The position numbers and the translations under genes were made by a program. From Marinoscillum sp964351625 (GTDB lineage Bacteria; Bacteroidota; Bacteroidia; Cytophagales; Cyclobacteriaceae), in assembly GCA_964351625.1 (NCBI GenBank), contig CAYGOV010000002.1, positions 62,001 to 126,000 on the forward strand: a stretch of 64,000 bases of DNA, read 5' to 3'. The notes beneath the pieces were generated by a model. That model worked only from the letters and a program-made list of their open reading frames with translations, was not told the origin of the DNA and did not search any database. Below are positions 1 to 9,323 of the stretch, one piece after another; the first letter of the stretch is position 1, and the number at the start of each line of letters is the position of its first letter.

Positions 1-1862
1 GCGGAGTAGCACTGCTAAGATTACGCAAGCCACTCCAGTACTACATCGACACTTATGGGTCGCCGGCCTATGCAGCCAAGAAAATGTACCTCCTAATGCA
101 GAAACAGCACAATAGAGGACAAGATGGTGTAGGAGTAGCCAACATCAAGCTGGACATGCAGCCGGGCACACGCTATATCAGTAGGTACCGTACCACTGTT
201 CAGCAGCCGATAGAGGAGATTTTCGGAAAAATCAGCAAAAAGTATAACAAGGCCGCTAAAGAAGGAGGAGACTCATTCTACGATGCACAATGGCTTAAAA
301 ATAATTATGCTTTCACTGGCGAGGTTTGGTTAGGTCATTTGCGATATGGGACTCATGGGAAAAATGGTATAGAAAGCTGCCACCCATTCCTGAGACAAAA
401 CAACTGGAGAAGCCGAAACCTAGTAATGGCTGGTAACTTCAACATGACCAACGTTGATGAGCTATTTGACAAGCTCGTGAGCCTAGGTCAGCACCCAAAA
501 GAAGAGGTGGATACCGTCACAGTGATGGAGAAAATCGGTCACTTTTTAGATGAAGCCAATCAGGCGATTTTCAATAAATATAGAGGTCAAAAGACCAACT
601 TTGAAATCACAGAAATCATTGAGCGTGAGTTAGATATTCAGCGAATTCTGGAGAAATCATGTCGTGATTTTGACGGTGGATATACCATGACAGGTATGTT
701 GGGCTATGGAGCGGCATTCGTGGCGCGTGATCCAAATGGTATCAGGCCAGCCTATTATTACGCGGATGATGATGTGGTGGTGGTAGCTTCTGAGAAGCCA
801 GCCATCAAGACTACTTTCGAATGTGATTACAATGATATTCAAGAAATCAAACCGGGTCATGCTTTGATCATCGAGAAGGATGGTGGCTATAGAGAAATGC
901 AATTCATTGAGCCAGGAGTGAAGAAATCCTGCTCATTCGAGCGCATCTATTTTTCTAGAGGGACAGATCCGGACATCTACAACGAGAGAAGAAAGCTTGG
1001 TGAACTGCTCATACCTAGCGTATTGAAAGCTGTCAATTTTGATCTTAAAAATGCTGTGTTTAGTTATATACCCAATACGGCAGAAACGTCGTTTCTTGGA
1101 CTCTTAAGAGGAATAGATAATTATCTGATCTCCCAGCGAAAGGATTTTATTCTTGATAATAAACCGAGCGCAGACTCACTGGAAGAAATATTATCTTTCA
1201 GGCCAAGAGTAGAGAAGCTTGTACTCAAAGATGCTAAGTTGAGGACATTTATTACGGATGATGCTCATCGGGATGATCTAGTAGCGCATGTCTATGATAC
1301 TACTTACGAGGTGATCAACAAGCACAAGGACACCCTTGTGATTATAGATGATTCTATTGTGCGAGGGACTACACTTGAGAAGAGTATTTTGACTTTGCTA
1401 GATAGGCTGGAGCCTAAAAAGGTGGTGATTGTCTCTTCTGCTCCGCAGATTCGATTCCCGGATTGTTATGGGATTGATATGAGCAAGATGAAAGATTTCG
1501 TTGCTTTCCGTGCAGTATTGGCTTTGCTTAAAGAGCATAACCAAGAGTTTTTGTTGCATGAGGTTTATGAAAAATGTCTGGCTGCCACAAATGATAAGAA
1601 GCAGCCCAACTACGTCAAGGAGCTTTATGCGCCATTTACTTACGAGCAAGTAAGTGCGATGATTACCAATATCGTCAGACCAAAAGGAATGAAGGCTGAA
1701 TTGGAAGTGATCTACCAGACCGTGGAAAACCTACACAAAGCTTGTCCTGACCACATAGGTGATTGGTATTTCACTGGTAACTATCCTACCATAGGTGGTA
1801 ACCGTGTGGTGAATAAGGCCTTTATGAACTTCATGAAAGGGGCTGAAGGCAGGGCTTATTAG
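1..1862 (+). CDS. Amidophosphoribosyltransferase-like protein (5' truncated by window edge)
   Basis: Class II glutamine amidotransferase fused to a phosphoribosyltransferase domain, the PurF architecture of purine synthesis step 1 (PRPP + Gln to phosphoribosylamine). The frame is open from base 3 and begins Gly-Val-Ala-Leu; the two bases before it (gc) fit a TGC codon, so the N-terminal catalytic Cys probably sits exactly at the window edge. HNRGQDGVG and GHLRYGTHG are amidotransferase motifs, and VIIDDSIVRGTT near base 1340 is the PRPP loop. About 619 residues are visible, longer than the roughly 500 residues of classical PurF; I recall a long PurF-like form in Bacteroidota. Whether it is the housekeeping PurF or a paralogue cannot be decided here, so no symbol is given. 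Confidence 0.85.
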   Translation, partial: GVALLRLRKPLQYYIDTYGSPAYAAKKMYLLMQKQHNRGQDGVGVANIKLDMQPGTRYISRYRTTVQQPIEEIFGKISKKYNKAAKEGGDSFYDAQWLKNNYAFTGEVWLGHLRYGTHGKNGIESCHPFLRQNNWRSRNLVMAGNFNMTNVDELFDKLVSLGQHPKEEVDTVTVMEKIGHFLDEANQAIFNKYRGQKTNFEITEIIERELDIQRILEKSCRDFDGGYTMTGMLGYGAAFVARDPNGIRPAYYYADDDVVVVASEKPAIKTTFECDYNDIQEIKPGHALIIEKDGGYREMQFIEPGVKKSCSFERIYFSRGTDPDIYNERRKLGELLIPSVLKAVNFDLKNAVFSYIPNTAETSFLGLLRGIDNYLISQRKDFILDNKPSADSLEEILSFRPRVEKLVLKDAKLRTFITDDAHRDDLVAHVYDTTYEVINKHKDTLVIIDDSIVRGTTLEKSILTLLDRLEPKKVVIVSSAPQIRFPDCYGIDMSKMKDFVAFRAVLALLKEHNQEFLLHEVYEKCLAATNDKKQPNYVKELYAPFTYEQVSAMITNIVRPKGMKAELEVIYQTVENLHKACPDHIGDWYFTGNYPTIGGNRVVNKAFMNFMKGAEGRAY

Positions 1863-1928
1863 GATATTCCAATCAAGATTTTTCTAATATAGATTTCTTT
1901 TTGGTCCTATTTTCCGCAAAACATACTG

Positions 1929-3107
1929 CTACTTCAGAAAAGAGCTGACTTCCTTTTCAGAGTATTTCGTCAATGAAATCCTTTCAAATCGACCAGAGAC
2001 GAAGGTTGTTCCCATTACTAAGAGGGCATTATCACTTGTGACTTTCATTGATGAAAGAGTGAAAGGATTGAGGTAGCCTATGTGATGAATACCTGAAATT
2101 TCACCAGAATCTGCATCGTAGAAATACAAGACAATCTGCCGACCTTCTGTCTCTGCCGCGAACACCGTATAGCTCGTTCCTCCAGAAGTGTAAGTCAAAA
2201 TTTTGGAAGGCGTGTAAGCTTTCAGTTCTGCCATATTCCCTGTGTAGAGGTCAGCACTAGAGGTGATGCCGGTTGTGCTTATGGCTGTGCTGGATAGCTG
2301 AAAGTTATCTGTAAACTGATAGCCAGCTAACGCAAAATTGCCACCACCAAGCGAAAGTGCTGCGCTGATTCCAGCATTGGCTCTTTGGCCCTGCAAAACT
2401 CCAGAAGGCGCATCTGCAAATGTTGTAAAGACCATGGAAAGACTGTAGTTGTAATAACCATTGAAAAAATAATTTCTAGTACTATTCTCGCCACAGAAGA
2501 ATGGTAATTGACGATTGTTGGTATTGAGCAAATGATTGATGATTTCTGATTCCACGTCGCTTCCTGGTCCAATGCTGTAGCTCTTTCCGTCCATAAATGC
2601 ACCATCAGTACCAATCTCACTTATCTCACTTGTCAGATTTACTGGATCGTAACTCAGCAACAGCAGATTTCCGACACTTGTGATATTGGAGGCAAGCGGA
2701 TAGTTAATCTCATTGATTGGAACTTCTAGCGTCACAGTTAATTTTGGGTTTACACCAATCAATACTGCGTCTAGAGAGGTAGGGTTTGCTGCGAAAAAAT
2801 AGCAAATGCTATCAATCAAGAAAAGCTCGCCAACTGGGATGACATAATTGTCAAGACTGATTTCAGAAACAAACTTGCCTTCTTCGTCCACTTTGATCAA
2901 CTGGACACCTCTAAAATCCTGAGCATCCAGCTCCGTTCCAGATAGAATGATATAACCATCAATAGTTTCCACCACATCTACAGGGTGATAGCTCAGATCA
3001 AAGTTGGAGTCATCGTACACTTTGAAAAATGAATCTGTCAAGCTGATTTCTTCATTGGAGCAACTGAAAAGGAAGCAGATGAGTAGCAGGACTAAAAATT
3101 TCTTCAT
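1929..3107 (-). CDS. Hypothetical lipoprotein
   Basis: 392 residues with a clear lipoprotein signal: MKK, a hydrophobic stretch, then FSCSNEE with the acylated Cys at about residue 16. The remainder is beta-rich and low in Cys, with short repeats of the form 'G..ILSG', 'GNLLLLSYD' and 'GNFALAGYQF' that suggest a propeller-like fold of secreted Bacteroidota proteins; I do not recognise a named family. It is the last gene of the minus-strand operon DUF1800-DUF1501-barrel-lipoprotein, 2 bases after the barrel gene, so it probably acts at the cell surface with those exported proteins. Function unknown. Confidence 0.75.
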   Translation of the reverse strand: MKKFLVLLLICFLFSCSNEEISLTDSFFKVYDDSNFDLSYHPVDVVETIDGYIILSGTELDAQDFRGVQLIKVDEEGKFVSEISLDNYVIPVGELFLIDSICYFFAANPTSLDAVLIGVNPKLTVTLEVPINEINYPLASNITSVGNLLLLSYDPVNLTSEISEIGTDGAFMDGKSYSIGPGSDVESEIINHLLNTNNRQLPFFCGENSTRNYFFNGYYNYSLSMVFTTFADAPSGVLQGQRANAGISAALSLGGGNFALAGYQFTDNFQLSSTAISTTGITSSADLYTGNMAELKAYTPSKILTYTSGGTSYTVFAAETEGRQIVLYFYDADSGEISGIHHIGYLNPFTLSSMKVTSDNALLVMGTTFVSGRFERISLTKYSEKEVSSFLK

Positions 3108-3109
3108 GA

Positions 3110-3973
3110 TTACCGTGCTTTAAATTGTTGATCAATAAATCGAAGTGGGAAGACAAAGCCCAACGAGGCATTGATGTCTCTTAGGAAGACTTCATCATTC
3201 ACTTCACCTAACGATGCTAACTCATTTTGTTGAGCATTGGGACGTGTCACCGAAGTGAGGGCTCGCCTATAATTCAGCTCGAAAATGGTCCTAATGTTCC
3301 AGAAGTCCAGGTTAACACCCGCGCCTGCAGAAACTCCTGAGAAGTTTTGAAACGCATCTTTCACAGCAAGGCTAGTGTTGCCGCCAGAAGAGGAGAGTGG
3401 TGTGCCTGCAGAATAATCTACTTGCGCGATTTTAATGCTTTTTTGTGCGGAAACGACTACAGAATGAAACCCACCAATCATGATAAATGGACGAATTTCA
3501 CCATGGCGGATGAAGTCATATTTGAGCAGAATAGGCAGCTCGATGATGTCGAGATTTTGTTCTACTTGATATGTTGTTTCAAATCGACTATTGGCTGAAA
3601 CTCCTTGCCACTTTAGTGAACTTTCATATTCATAATTGCTACGCTTAAAGGCTGGCTGAAAAGAAGCAGAAAATCCTCGATGATACAGATTCATCTCTAG
3701 TCCCATATGTGCTCCGGGTCTTGTGAAATCACTGTAGTTTTTTTCCAAACTATCCGATGCATAGTTGATTGGGCTAAAGCCTGTATTACGCATATCAGGA
3801 TTCGCCTGAGTATAATTCATACCTACCCGCAATCCCAGCCAAAACTGAGTATCGAGAAATGATTCCAACGGATTGGGAGGCCTGCGCTGAGCAGAGGCAC
3901 TGAAGCTTGTAATGCTCAGCAATAATAGGAGCAGGAGCCATTTACTTCCTGACAATAAGTCTTTTCGTATCAT
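3110..3973 (-). CDS. Outer-membrane beta-barrel protein (PorT-like)
   Basis: 287 residues with an N-terminal signal peptide (LLLLLLLSITSFSASAQ, cleavage after Ala-Gln) followed by alternating hydrophobic strands such as FWLGLRVGMNYTQ and PFIMIGGFHSVV, ending in an aromatic-rich strand near the C-terminus. This is the pattern of the small 'outer membrane beta-barrel'/PorT family of Bacteroidota. Its first codons overlap the 3' end of the upstream DUF1501 gene by 32 bases in another frame; an alternative TTG start at residue 7 would still overlap, so the two are translationally coupled. Likely an envelope component assisting or anchoring the neighbouring T9SS cargo; this role is inference from context. 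Confidence 0.75.
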   Translation of the reverse strand: MIRKDLLSGSKWLLLLLLLSITSFSASAQRRPPNPLESFLDTQFWLGLRVGMNYTQANPDMRNTGFSPINYASDSLEKNYSDFTRPGAHMGLEMNLYHRGFSASFQPAFKRSNYEYESSLKWQGVSANSRFETTYQVEQNLDIIELPILLKYDFIRHGEIRPFIMIGGFHSVVVSAQKSIKIAQVDYSAGTPLSSSGGNTSLAVKDAFQNFSGVSAGAGVNLDFWNIRTIFELNYRRALTSVTRPNAQQNELASLGEVNDEVFLRDINASLGFVFPLRFIDQQFKAR

Positions 3974-5645
3974 TGAGCATTTCAGATTTTGCTTTTATAA
4001 AATAGAATCCTGGCTGAATTGTGTCCAGCATAATAGAGAAAGTGTGGGTTCCCGGATCCACCTGTCTGGCAGTTCTGGAGATTACTCTTCCCTCAGCATC
4101 GATAAGTTCGATTTGTACATTTTGATAATGATTGACCATCACCTTTGTTTGTACATAAGTACTGGCGGGATTCGGATATACCGAGCTGATGTGGTAGTTT
4201 TTCTTGATTTGGTCGCTTTCGCCTAATATCACTTCTTTGATCAAGTCAAGTGGCTCATAGCTGCCACCTTCAGGTCTAGGTCCACTGATAAAATCCCTAA
4301 AGAAAATATCATTGGTAATCACAGATTGCTCTACGCCCATCCAGTCCTTAAGGACATTTGAGTAGATTTCGCGGTAGTCAAACTGAAGTCCGACATTACT
4401 TTTAGAAAGGTCAGGTACCGTTCCGTAGATGCCAGGCTTCACACCAAGACCAAACATCATAATAGGACCGCCTGTGCCGTGATCCGTACCGTAGCTGCCA
4501 TTGGAGCCAATTCTCCTGCCAAACTCCGACATAGTAAGGCTCAACACTCTGTCCTCCAAACCTCTAGTGCGCAGATCTTCTTGAAAAGCTCGCATGGCAG
4601 ATGAGATATGATGCATCCTTGCGGCATGCACACCCATGGTGGGGTCATTGGCTTCTACTTGTGCAGCATGGGTATCAAATCCCCCCATTTTCACTAAGAA
4701 GACCTTCGTTTTTACTCCACCACCAAGCAACCTAGCTACTAGACTTAGTTGGTTACTCAGTGGATTGTTTTTTACCCCCTCGGGACTATTGAAAGGATAG
4801 GTTTTTGGATAGGTGATCTTTGTTTCTGCGGAAGCTTCGTAAAGCTGCGCAAGTCGTTTGATGTAGGTCTCGGATTTATCTTCCAAACCTAAGATCCAGT
4901 TCATTTCCTGACCGTATGGTGAGTCATTGAGAAAGGCTGGGGGAAGTCCCCTTGGGTCTATTCCTTCATCATTGAAACCTTCTAATTCATCTATGAGGTT
5001 TGCCGTACTTGTAGGGTCACCGGCTATAGAAATCGAAGTTGGGATATTGCCTTTTTGGTGGAAGATAAGGGAGACATCATTTCCCATTTCCAGAGCCAAA
5101 GGGTCTGGCATTTCTTCGGTTGGAAAGTCTTTTGGGTAACTAGATGGTGCATATTCCTGACCCAAATAGCGTCCGACCCATCCTGATGAATAATAATCGT
5201 CAGCGTCTCCTCCCATGAACCAGATATCTCTTCCGCGGAAATGAGAGCCGTTGTTTTTGTCATATGAAATCCCTTGGAAAACTGCAGCCTTACCGGTATC
5301 ATAGAGATACTTGAAGTCATTCATGTCTGGATGCAGTCCTACTTGCTCATTGCTAGCTACCGTAGAATCCAATGGAATAAGTGCTCGTCTACCTACTTTG
5401 TAGGGAATGGCGATGTTGGCTCTTTTGCTGTAGTACTCATCGTAATTTGAGATGGGTATGATGGTGTTGAGTCCATCATTTCCTCCATGCAGCTGGATGA
5501 TTACCAATACCCTGTCATTAGTGCTTTGAGCAGCAAGTCGAGACAGTTGCTGATCAGCGGCGAGCATCTTCAATGGGATGCCCTGAAACGCTATGGGCAT
5601 TCCGGCAGCAAATCCGAGCTTGGTTATGAATTTCCGTCTTTTCAT
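3942..5645 (-). CDS. DUF1501 family protein with T9SS C-terminal sorting domain
   Basis: 567 residues. The N-terminus (MKRRKFITKLGFAAGMPIAF) has a Tat-like twin-Arg/Lys start, usual for DUF1501. The body carries the DUF1501/alkaline-phosphatase-superfamily signatures HGGNDGLNT near residue 55, GGFDTHAAQ near 320 and SEFGRR..GSNGSYGTDHGTG near 370-390, which in this superfamily hold metal ligands. The last ~80 residues (SSVYPNPAST ... GFYFIKAKS ... RLIVRK) are a type A T9SS sorting domain, so the product is probably exported and anchored or released at the surface. DUF1501 genes usually sit beside DUF1800 genes, as here (4-base gap). Substrate unknown. Confidence 0.88.
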   Translation of the reverse strand: MKRRKFITKLGFAAGMPIAFQGIPLKMLAADQQLSRLAAQSTNDRVLVIIQLHGGNDGLNTIIPISNYDEYYSKRANIAIPYKVGRRALIPLDSTVASNEQVGLHPDMNDFKYLYDTGKAAVFQGISYDKNNGSHFRGRDIWFMGGDADDYYSSGWVGRYLGQEYAPSSYPKDFPTEEMPDPLALEMGNDVSLIFHQKGNIPTSISIAGDPTSTANLIDELEGFNDEGIDPRGLPPAFLNDSPYGQEMNWILGLEDKSETYIKRLAQLYEASAETKITYPKTYPFNSPEGVKNNPLSNQLSLVARLLGGGVKTKVFLVKMGGFDTHAAQVEANDPTMGVHAARMHHISSAMRAFQEDLRTRGLEDRVLSLTMSEFGRRIGSNGSYGTDHGTGGPIMMFGLGVKPGIYGTVPDLSKSNVGLQFDYREIYSNVLKDWMGVEQSVITNDIFFRDFISGPRPEGGSYEPLDLIKEVILGESDQIKKNYHISSVYPNPASTYVQTKVMVNHYQNVQIELIDAEGRVISRTARQVDPGTHTFSIMLDTIQPGFYFIKAKSEMLNDTKRLIVRK

Positions 5646-5649
5646 GGCC

Positions 5650-7425
5650 TTACATTAGTTGATACTCGGGTGTTTGCAACATTCCATTAAAGAGGTCCTT
5701 GAGTTGGTTGGCTCTTGTTTCAGGATCAAATCCATTGTCCCAGCGTAGCGTCCAAGTGGCTTCAGGATCTGCGTCTATCTCGAAGGAAAACATGACTACT
5801 TTGAAATAATTTAAACGTTCGGCAGTCAGCTCTCCACCAGCAGTGGTTTCGAATGATAAGTCCTCCGCCAACGGTAGAAAATACCTGGCTATTGTTATGA
5901 TGAAGTCATTAGGTATTCGGATCACCGAGATCGGAAAATTATCCTCCACAAATTGAAGAATATATACTTGCCCAGTTTCTAGTCCCTCACTATCTGATGA
6001 AATCACCGACCTGATGAAATTGTATCGGTTGGTGAGGTAATTGGTGGTAATCCAGCTTCTATTGAAAATGGGGAATTGGTGATAGGCCGCATAGCCTGCA
6101 ACTTCATATGGTTCATAATAGTCCATTCCCTGATCGTTCAATATTCTGAGTAAACTCCCCACATATTCATTGTAACTATTTAAGTCTGTGCTGTAATCCG
6201 GTAGCGGGATGTTGAAGTTTCTGTGGTAGCCGATCACCATTTCTATCGGCGACTTGATCAACCCGCCAAAACTATCATCCGCTAGTCCGGCGCCCTCACC
6301 ATAGAAGTGTTCACTTGTAAAAAGAGCTTCTAAAACAGGTTGAATTTTAAAGTCGTTGGCTTTGAAAATGTTGGCCATGTCCTGAATAACTCCAGCCTGC
6401 AAAGTATCATCCACCTGATGGTACACGAAAAACCTGTAAAGCTCCCTACAGATATGTATTGCTGTCTCGTTTTGATTGTAGATGATATCTACAAACTGGC
6501 TAATCTCATCAAGTACGCTGGCTTCAGTCGGGTTATCACCAATCATCAGCTTTGGGTCTGGGATGACTGAACCATCCCCCAAACGCGCACTGAAGGTCTT
6601 GGTGCCACCTTCATGTCTGTTGGCGATATTCCCTCCTTTGACTACCCCTCTTGGTAGCCCTGTTTCCTCATCTATATTTTGAAAATTTTTATCTCTATCA
6701 AAGCCTGAAAGCACTTGAGCTCCCGCTTGTACGTCTTGCTCGGTGAAAGTGTAATAATCTCCGTCAAATTCTGGTTCTGGATTGGAGCCTTCTAGGCCTC
6801 TGCCAGCTGAGTAGAGTTCCAATAATTCCCTTGCATAGTTTTCGTTGGGACTTCCCTTTACATTCAATCGTCCGTCAAGGAAAATGAGCATGGCATTGTC
6901 AACACTGATTTTTTTGGTCAGCTGTTTAAAGTTTCTTGCGACGATGGTATCTTCTTCCTCCTCAGGAAACTCTGTAGGGATAATGATATCCTCACCATCA
7001 AACGCAAATAAGCGAAAGAGTGCTTGCTGGTAATAAAGCGCTCGAGTGTCATTGACTGTACCGCGCTGTGTGGTAAAATGTACATGTAAGAAATAAACAA
7101 GACGTTCCCTAAAGATATAGGGCAGCTTGACAGTGTCATCTAGTTCACTACCCACCATTTGTCCTAAACTCCAAGTTAGGAAAAGACTCATCAGGTCATT
7201 TGGCTCGGATGCTTCTGCATTCTCTATCCAGTTTTGACCAGTCAAAGGATCAACTGGAAGAGGAGGTGAGGGAAGATCACTAGAGAATAGTCGACTGACT
7301 GCCTCAGCAGGAGTAAGTGAAGAAAAAGTGTCGATTTCTTCTGGTGAACCCCCAAAGCAAGTACGTCTCAGCAAATGAGCAGCGCTTTTAATACCTAATT
7401 GGCTGGTCAGTTCAGTAAATGGCAT
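5650..7425 (-). CDS. DUF1800 family protein
   Basis: 591 residues. The opening AAHLLRRTCFGGSPEEID and the motif NENYARELLELYSAG around residue 195-210, followed by FTEQDVQAGAQVLSG, are hallmark DUF1800 sequences. DUF1800 proteins are nearly always paired with DUF1501 proteins; their biochemical role is not established. No obvious signal peptide precedes the domain, although the first residues (MPFTELTSQLG) fit the usual start. First gene of a four-gene minus-strand operon ending at 1929. The upstream region (7426-7629) is AT-rich and carries repeated TTTAGTTAAT elements that may control it and the divergent hydrolase. Confidence 0.87.
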   Translation of the reverse strand: MPFTELTSQLGIKSAAHLLRRTCFGGSPEEIDTFSSLTPAEAVSRLFSSDLPSPPLPVDPLTGQNWIENAEASEPNDLMSLFLTWSLGQMVGSELDDTVKLPYIFRERLVYFLHVHFTTQRGTVNDTRALYYQQALFRLFAFDGEDIIIPTEFPEEEEDTIVARNFKQLTKKISVDNAMLIFLDGRLNVKGSPNENYARELLELYSAGRGLEGSNPEPEFDGDYYTFTEQDVQAGAQVLSGFDRDKNFQNIDEETGLPRGVVKGGNIANRHEGGTKTFSARLGDGSVIPDPKLMIGDNPTEASVLDEISQFVDIIYNQNETAIHICRELYRFFVYHQVDDTLQAGVIQDMANIFKANDFKIQPVLEALFTSEHFYGEGAGLADDSFGGLIKSPIEMVIGYHRNFNIPLPDYSTDLNSYNEYVGSLLRILNDQGMDYYEPYEVAGYAAYHQFPIFNRSWITTNYLTNRYNFIRSVISSDSEGLETGQVYILQFVEDNFPISVIRIPNDFIITIARYFLPLAEDLSFETTAGGELTAERLNYFKVVMFSFEIDADPEATWTLRWDNGFDPETRANQLKDLFNGMLQTPEYQLM

Positions 7426-7455
7426 GAAGCAGAGTTAGTTGAAATTCAAGTTGAA

Positions 7456-7612
7456 TTTAGTTAATTCATATTAATTAAGTCTAACTAAATCATTGAATAA
7501 TTAAATTTTATTTAGTTAATCCTATCCTGTAATGACTTAAACTAACTGAGAATGTTCAATTCGAATGAGCTTCAATAGGGTGTGTGGAATACAGTACTTA
7601 TATTTAGCTAAT
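7456..7612. repeat. Repeated TTTAGTTAAT-type elements in divergent promoter region
   Basis: The 204-base divergent gap has direct copies TTTAGTTAAT at 7456-7465 and 7511-7520, an inverted copy TAACTAAAT at 7482-7490, and a variant TTTAGCTAAT at 7603-7612. Spacing between the first three is about 26-29 bases. They could be operator half-sites for a regulator of the DUF1800 operon or of the hydrolase gene at 7630, or chance in an AT-rich stretch. Confidence 0.4.
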
Positions 7613-7629
7613 CTATTACTTAAAACGTT

Positions 7630-8604
7630 ATGAGATTTATTCATTGCACCCTATTGATCTTTTTAATTTTCTCCGCCAAGGGGCAAGATGCTGGGTTGCT
7701 TCTAAGGAAAGAATTAATCACTGGTCTTTCTAAACTTCCAATTTATAAAAGACTTACTGAAAAGATAGACGGAAAGGATGTCTTGAAGAAGCAATACCAA
7801 TACATTGACAGTCTAGACATATATAGCATTAGCTATTTGAGCGACGGCTTGAAAATCAATGGGTTTGTAGTGAAACCAAAAGGTGAAGGGAATTACCCTT
7901 GCATCATCTACAACCGAGGAGGCAATAGAGACTTTGGTGCGCTCAAAGTCTCGAGTGGAATATTTACTTTGGGTCCTTTGGCGAGTAAAGGATATGTAGT
8001 GATTGCCAGTCAATACCGTGGGAATGGTGGGAGCGAAGGGCAAGAGGAGTTTGGTGGTTCTGATGTGAATGACATAACCATTTTGCCAGAAGTGTTGAAA
8101 GAAATAAAAGGAGCTGATACGGAAAAGATAGGAATGTATGGCTGGAGCAGAGGAGGCATGATGACTTATATAGCGCTCACCAAGATGGATAATATCAAAG
8201 CAGCTGTAGTAGGTGGTGCAGTTTCAGATGCTCATGCATCTATATTGGATAGACCAGAAATGGAAACAGGTGTAATGGCTGAGCTGATTCCAGATTATGA
8301 AGCCAATAAAGAACAAGAGTTGTACAAAAGATCAGCAATGAAATGGGCTGATCAGTTCCCTAAAAATGTGCCGATATTGATGCTTCACGGCAACTCGGAT
8401 TGGCGAGTAAAAGCTGAGCATAGTTTAAATCTAGCATTGAAATTTCAAACTATCAGAGTGCCCTATCGATTGATTATCTATGAAGGTGGAGATCATGCAA
8501 TTTCCGAGCACGAGGATGAGGTAGATCTGCAAGTGGTTGATTGGTTTGATCGCTATCTCAAAGGGGACGAAATTCTTCCCAATATGGAGTATCATGGAAG
8601 GTAA
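7630..8604 (+). CDS. Secreted alpha/beta hydrolase, prolyl oligopeptidase (S9)-like
   Basis: 324 residues with a signal peptide (MRFIHCTLLIFLIFSAKGQ). The nucleophile elbow GWSRGGM (GxSxG, Ser at about residue 173) follows a long N-terminal strand segment; the catalytic Asp is in HGNSDWRV and the His in EGGDHAISEHE near the C-terminus, giving the complete triad in the usual order. NRGGNRDFG and YRGNGGSEG fit the oxyanion and loop regions of S9/BAAT-type hydrolases. It lacks the N-terminal propeller of full prolyl oligopeptidases, so it is a stand-alone catalytic domain. Peptidase or esterase activity cannot be separated from sequence. Transcribed alone, divergent from the DUF1800 operon. Confidence 0.82.
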   Translation: MRFIHCTLLIFLIFSAKGQDAGLLLRKELITGLSKLPIYKRLTEKIDGKDVLKKQYQYIDSLDIYSISYLSDGLKINGFVVKPKGEGNYPCIIYNRGGNRDFGALKVSSGIFTLGPLASKGYVVIASQYRGNGGSEGQEEFGGSDVNDITILPEVLKEIKGADTEKIGMYGWSRGGMMTYIALTKMDNIKAAVVGGAVSDAHASILDRPEMETGVMAELIPDYEANKEQELYKRSAMKWADQFPKNVPILMLHGNSDWRVKAEHSLNLALKFQTIRVPYRLIIYEGGDHAISEHEDEVDLQVVDWFDRYLKGDEILPNMEYHGR

Positions 8605-8658
8605 ATACTCCAATTCTATTTCTTCAGCTACTTTAAAACCATCAAAAATTAGATAACT

Positions 8659-8826
8659 ATGAATAAAGGACCTCAAATACTGATTGCTCTAAGTGGTGTG
8701 CTCATCATTTGTAATTTTATTTTCACAGGGGACTCTATGGATACTGGCTTTTGGTTACGAATCGCATCCAGTCTTTTGCTCGTTGTTGCTATGCTTTTCA
8801 CGATAGAGGAAAGAAAGAAGAAATGA
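8659..8826 (+). CDS. Small hydrophobic membrane protein (55 aa)
   Basis: ATG at 8659, stop at 8824-8826, giving 55 residues: MNKGPQILIALSGVLIICNF, a short polar turn with GDSMDTG, a second hydrophobic stretch WLRIASSLLLVVAMLF and a charged tail ERKKK. Two predicted membrane helices with a positively charged C-terminus fit a genuine small inner-membrane protein. It lies 54 bases after the hydrolase stop and may be co-transcribed. No family is recognised. Confidence 0.6.
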   Translation: MNKGPQILIALSGVLIICNFIFTGDSMDTGFWLRIASSLLLVVAMLFTIEERKKK

Positions 8827-8934
8827 TACTGCACGTTAAACCCTAATACGCGTAGGAGATACCATCCCGATTTCTCAAATGCCATGCCTTCCATTTTACA
8901 CCAATGGTCATCACTTTTTCCTCTGATAAATGTC

Positions 8935-9321
8935 TCAGCTACTAATGCGATATTCCTCAGGAATCGAAACCAAGAAATTAAAAGGAACCATTAGTGCATC
9001 TGAGAAGTCCTCGCCTGTTTCCATCATATCTGTATCAAATTCTTCGTAATACCAATTGACGTGAAGGTTCTTGCTCCGCCTTTTGACTGCTCTGATGAGA
9101 TCGTAGATACATTTGGAGCTGCTAGTATTGAAGTATTCTAGATCAAACTCCAAAGTAATGTGCTGATCCTTCTTTATCAGCAAATTGAGTTTATCAATAA
9201 TAGGGAAGTAAAAATGAACTGAGCTCTCTGGTACAGATTTTCCTTTTAGGAAAATGAAACCCTCGCTTGTATTCACATGTACGCTCGGGCTAGTCTTGGT
9301 AGCTTGAATGTAAAAATCCAT
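8935..9321 (-). CDS. SiaC-like regulatory phosphoprotein (DUF1987)
   Basis: 128 residues matching the SiaC/DUF1987 family: the segment EYFNTSSSKCIYDLI contains the Thr-Ser-Ser region that in SiaC carries the regulatory phosphorylation site, and NWYYEEFDTDMMETGEDFSD is the family's C-terminal signature. In Pseudomonas, SiaC is phosphorylated by kinase SiaB, dephosphorylated by the PP2C phosphatase SiaA, and controls the diguanylate cyclase SiaD. No SiaB or SiaD homologue is visible in this window, but a PP2C phosphatase lies divergently at 10237. Two bases separate it from the upstream gene at 9324, so the two form an operon. A paralogue lies at 38387. Confidence 0.87.
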   Translation of the reverse strand: MDFYIQATKTSPSVHVNTSEGFIFLKGKSVPESSVHFYFPIIDKLNLLIKKDQHITLEFDLEYFNTSSSKCIYDLIRAVKRRSKNLHVNWYYEEFDTDMMETGEDFSDALMVPFNFLVSIPEEYRISS

Positions 9322-9323
9322 AA

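Noticed and set aside
7456..7612. CRISPR-like repeat array
   Set aside because: Units are only 10 bases, orientation varies and spacers are irregular; no cas genes exist in the window.
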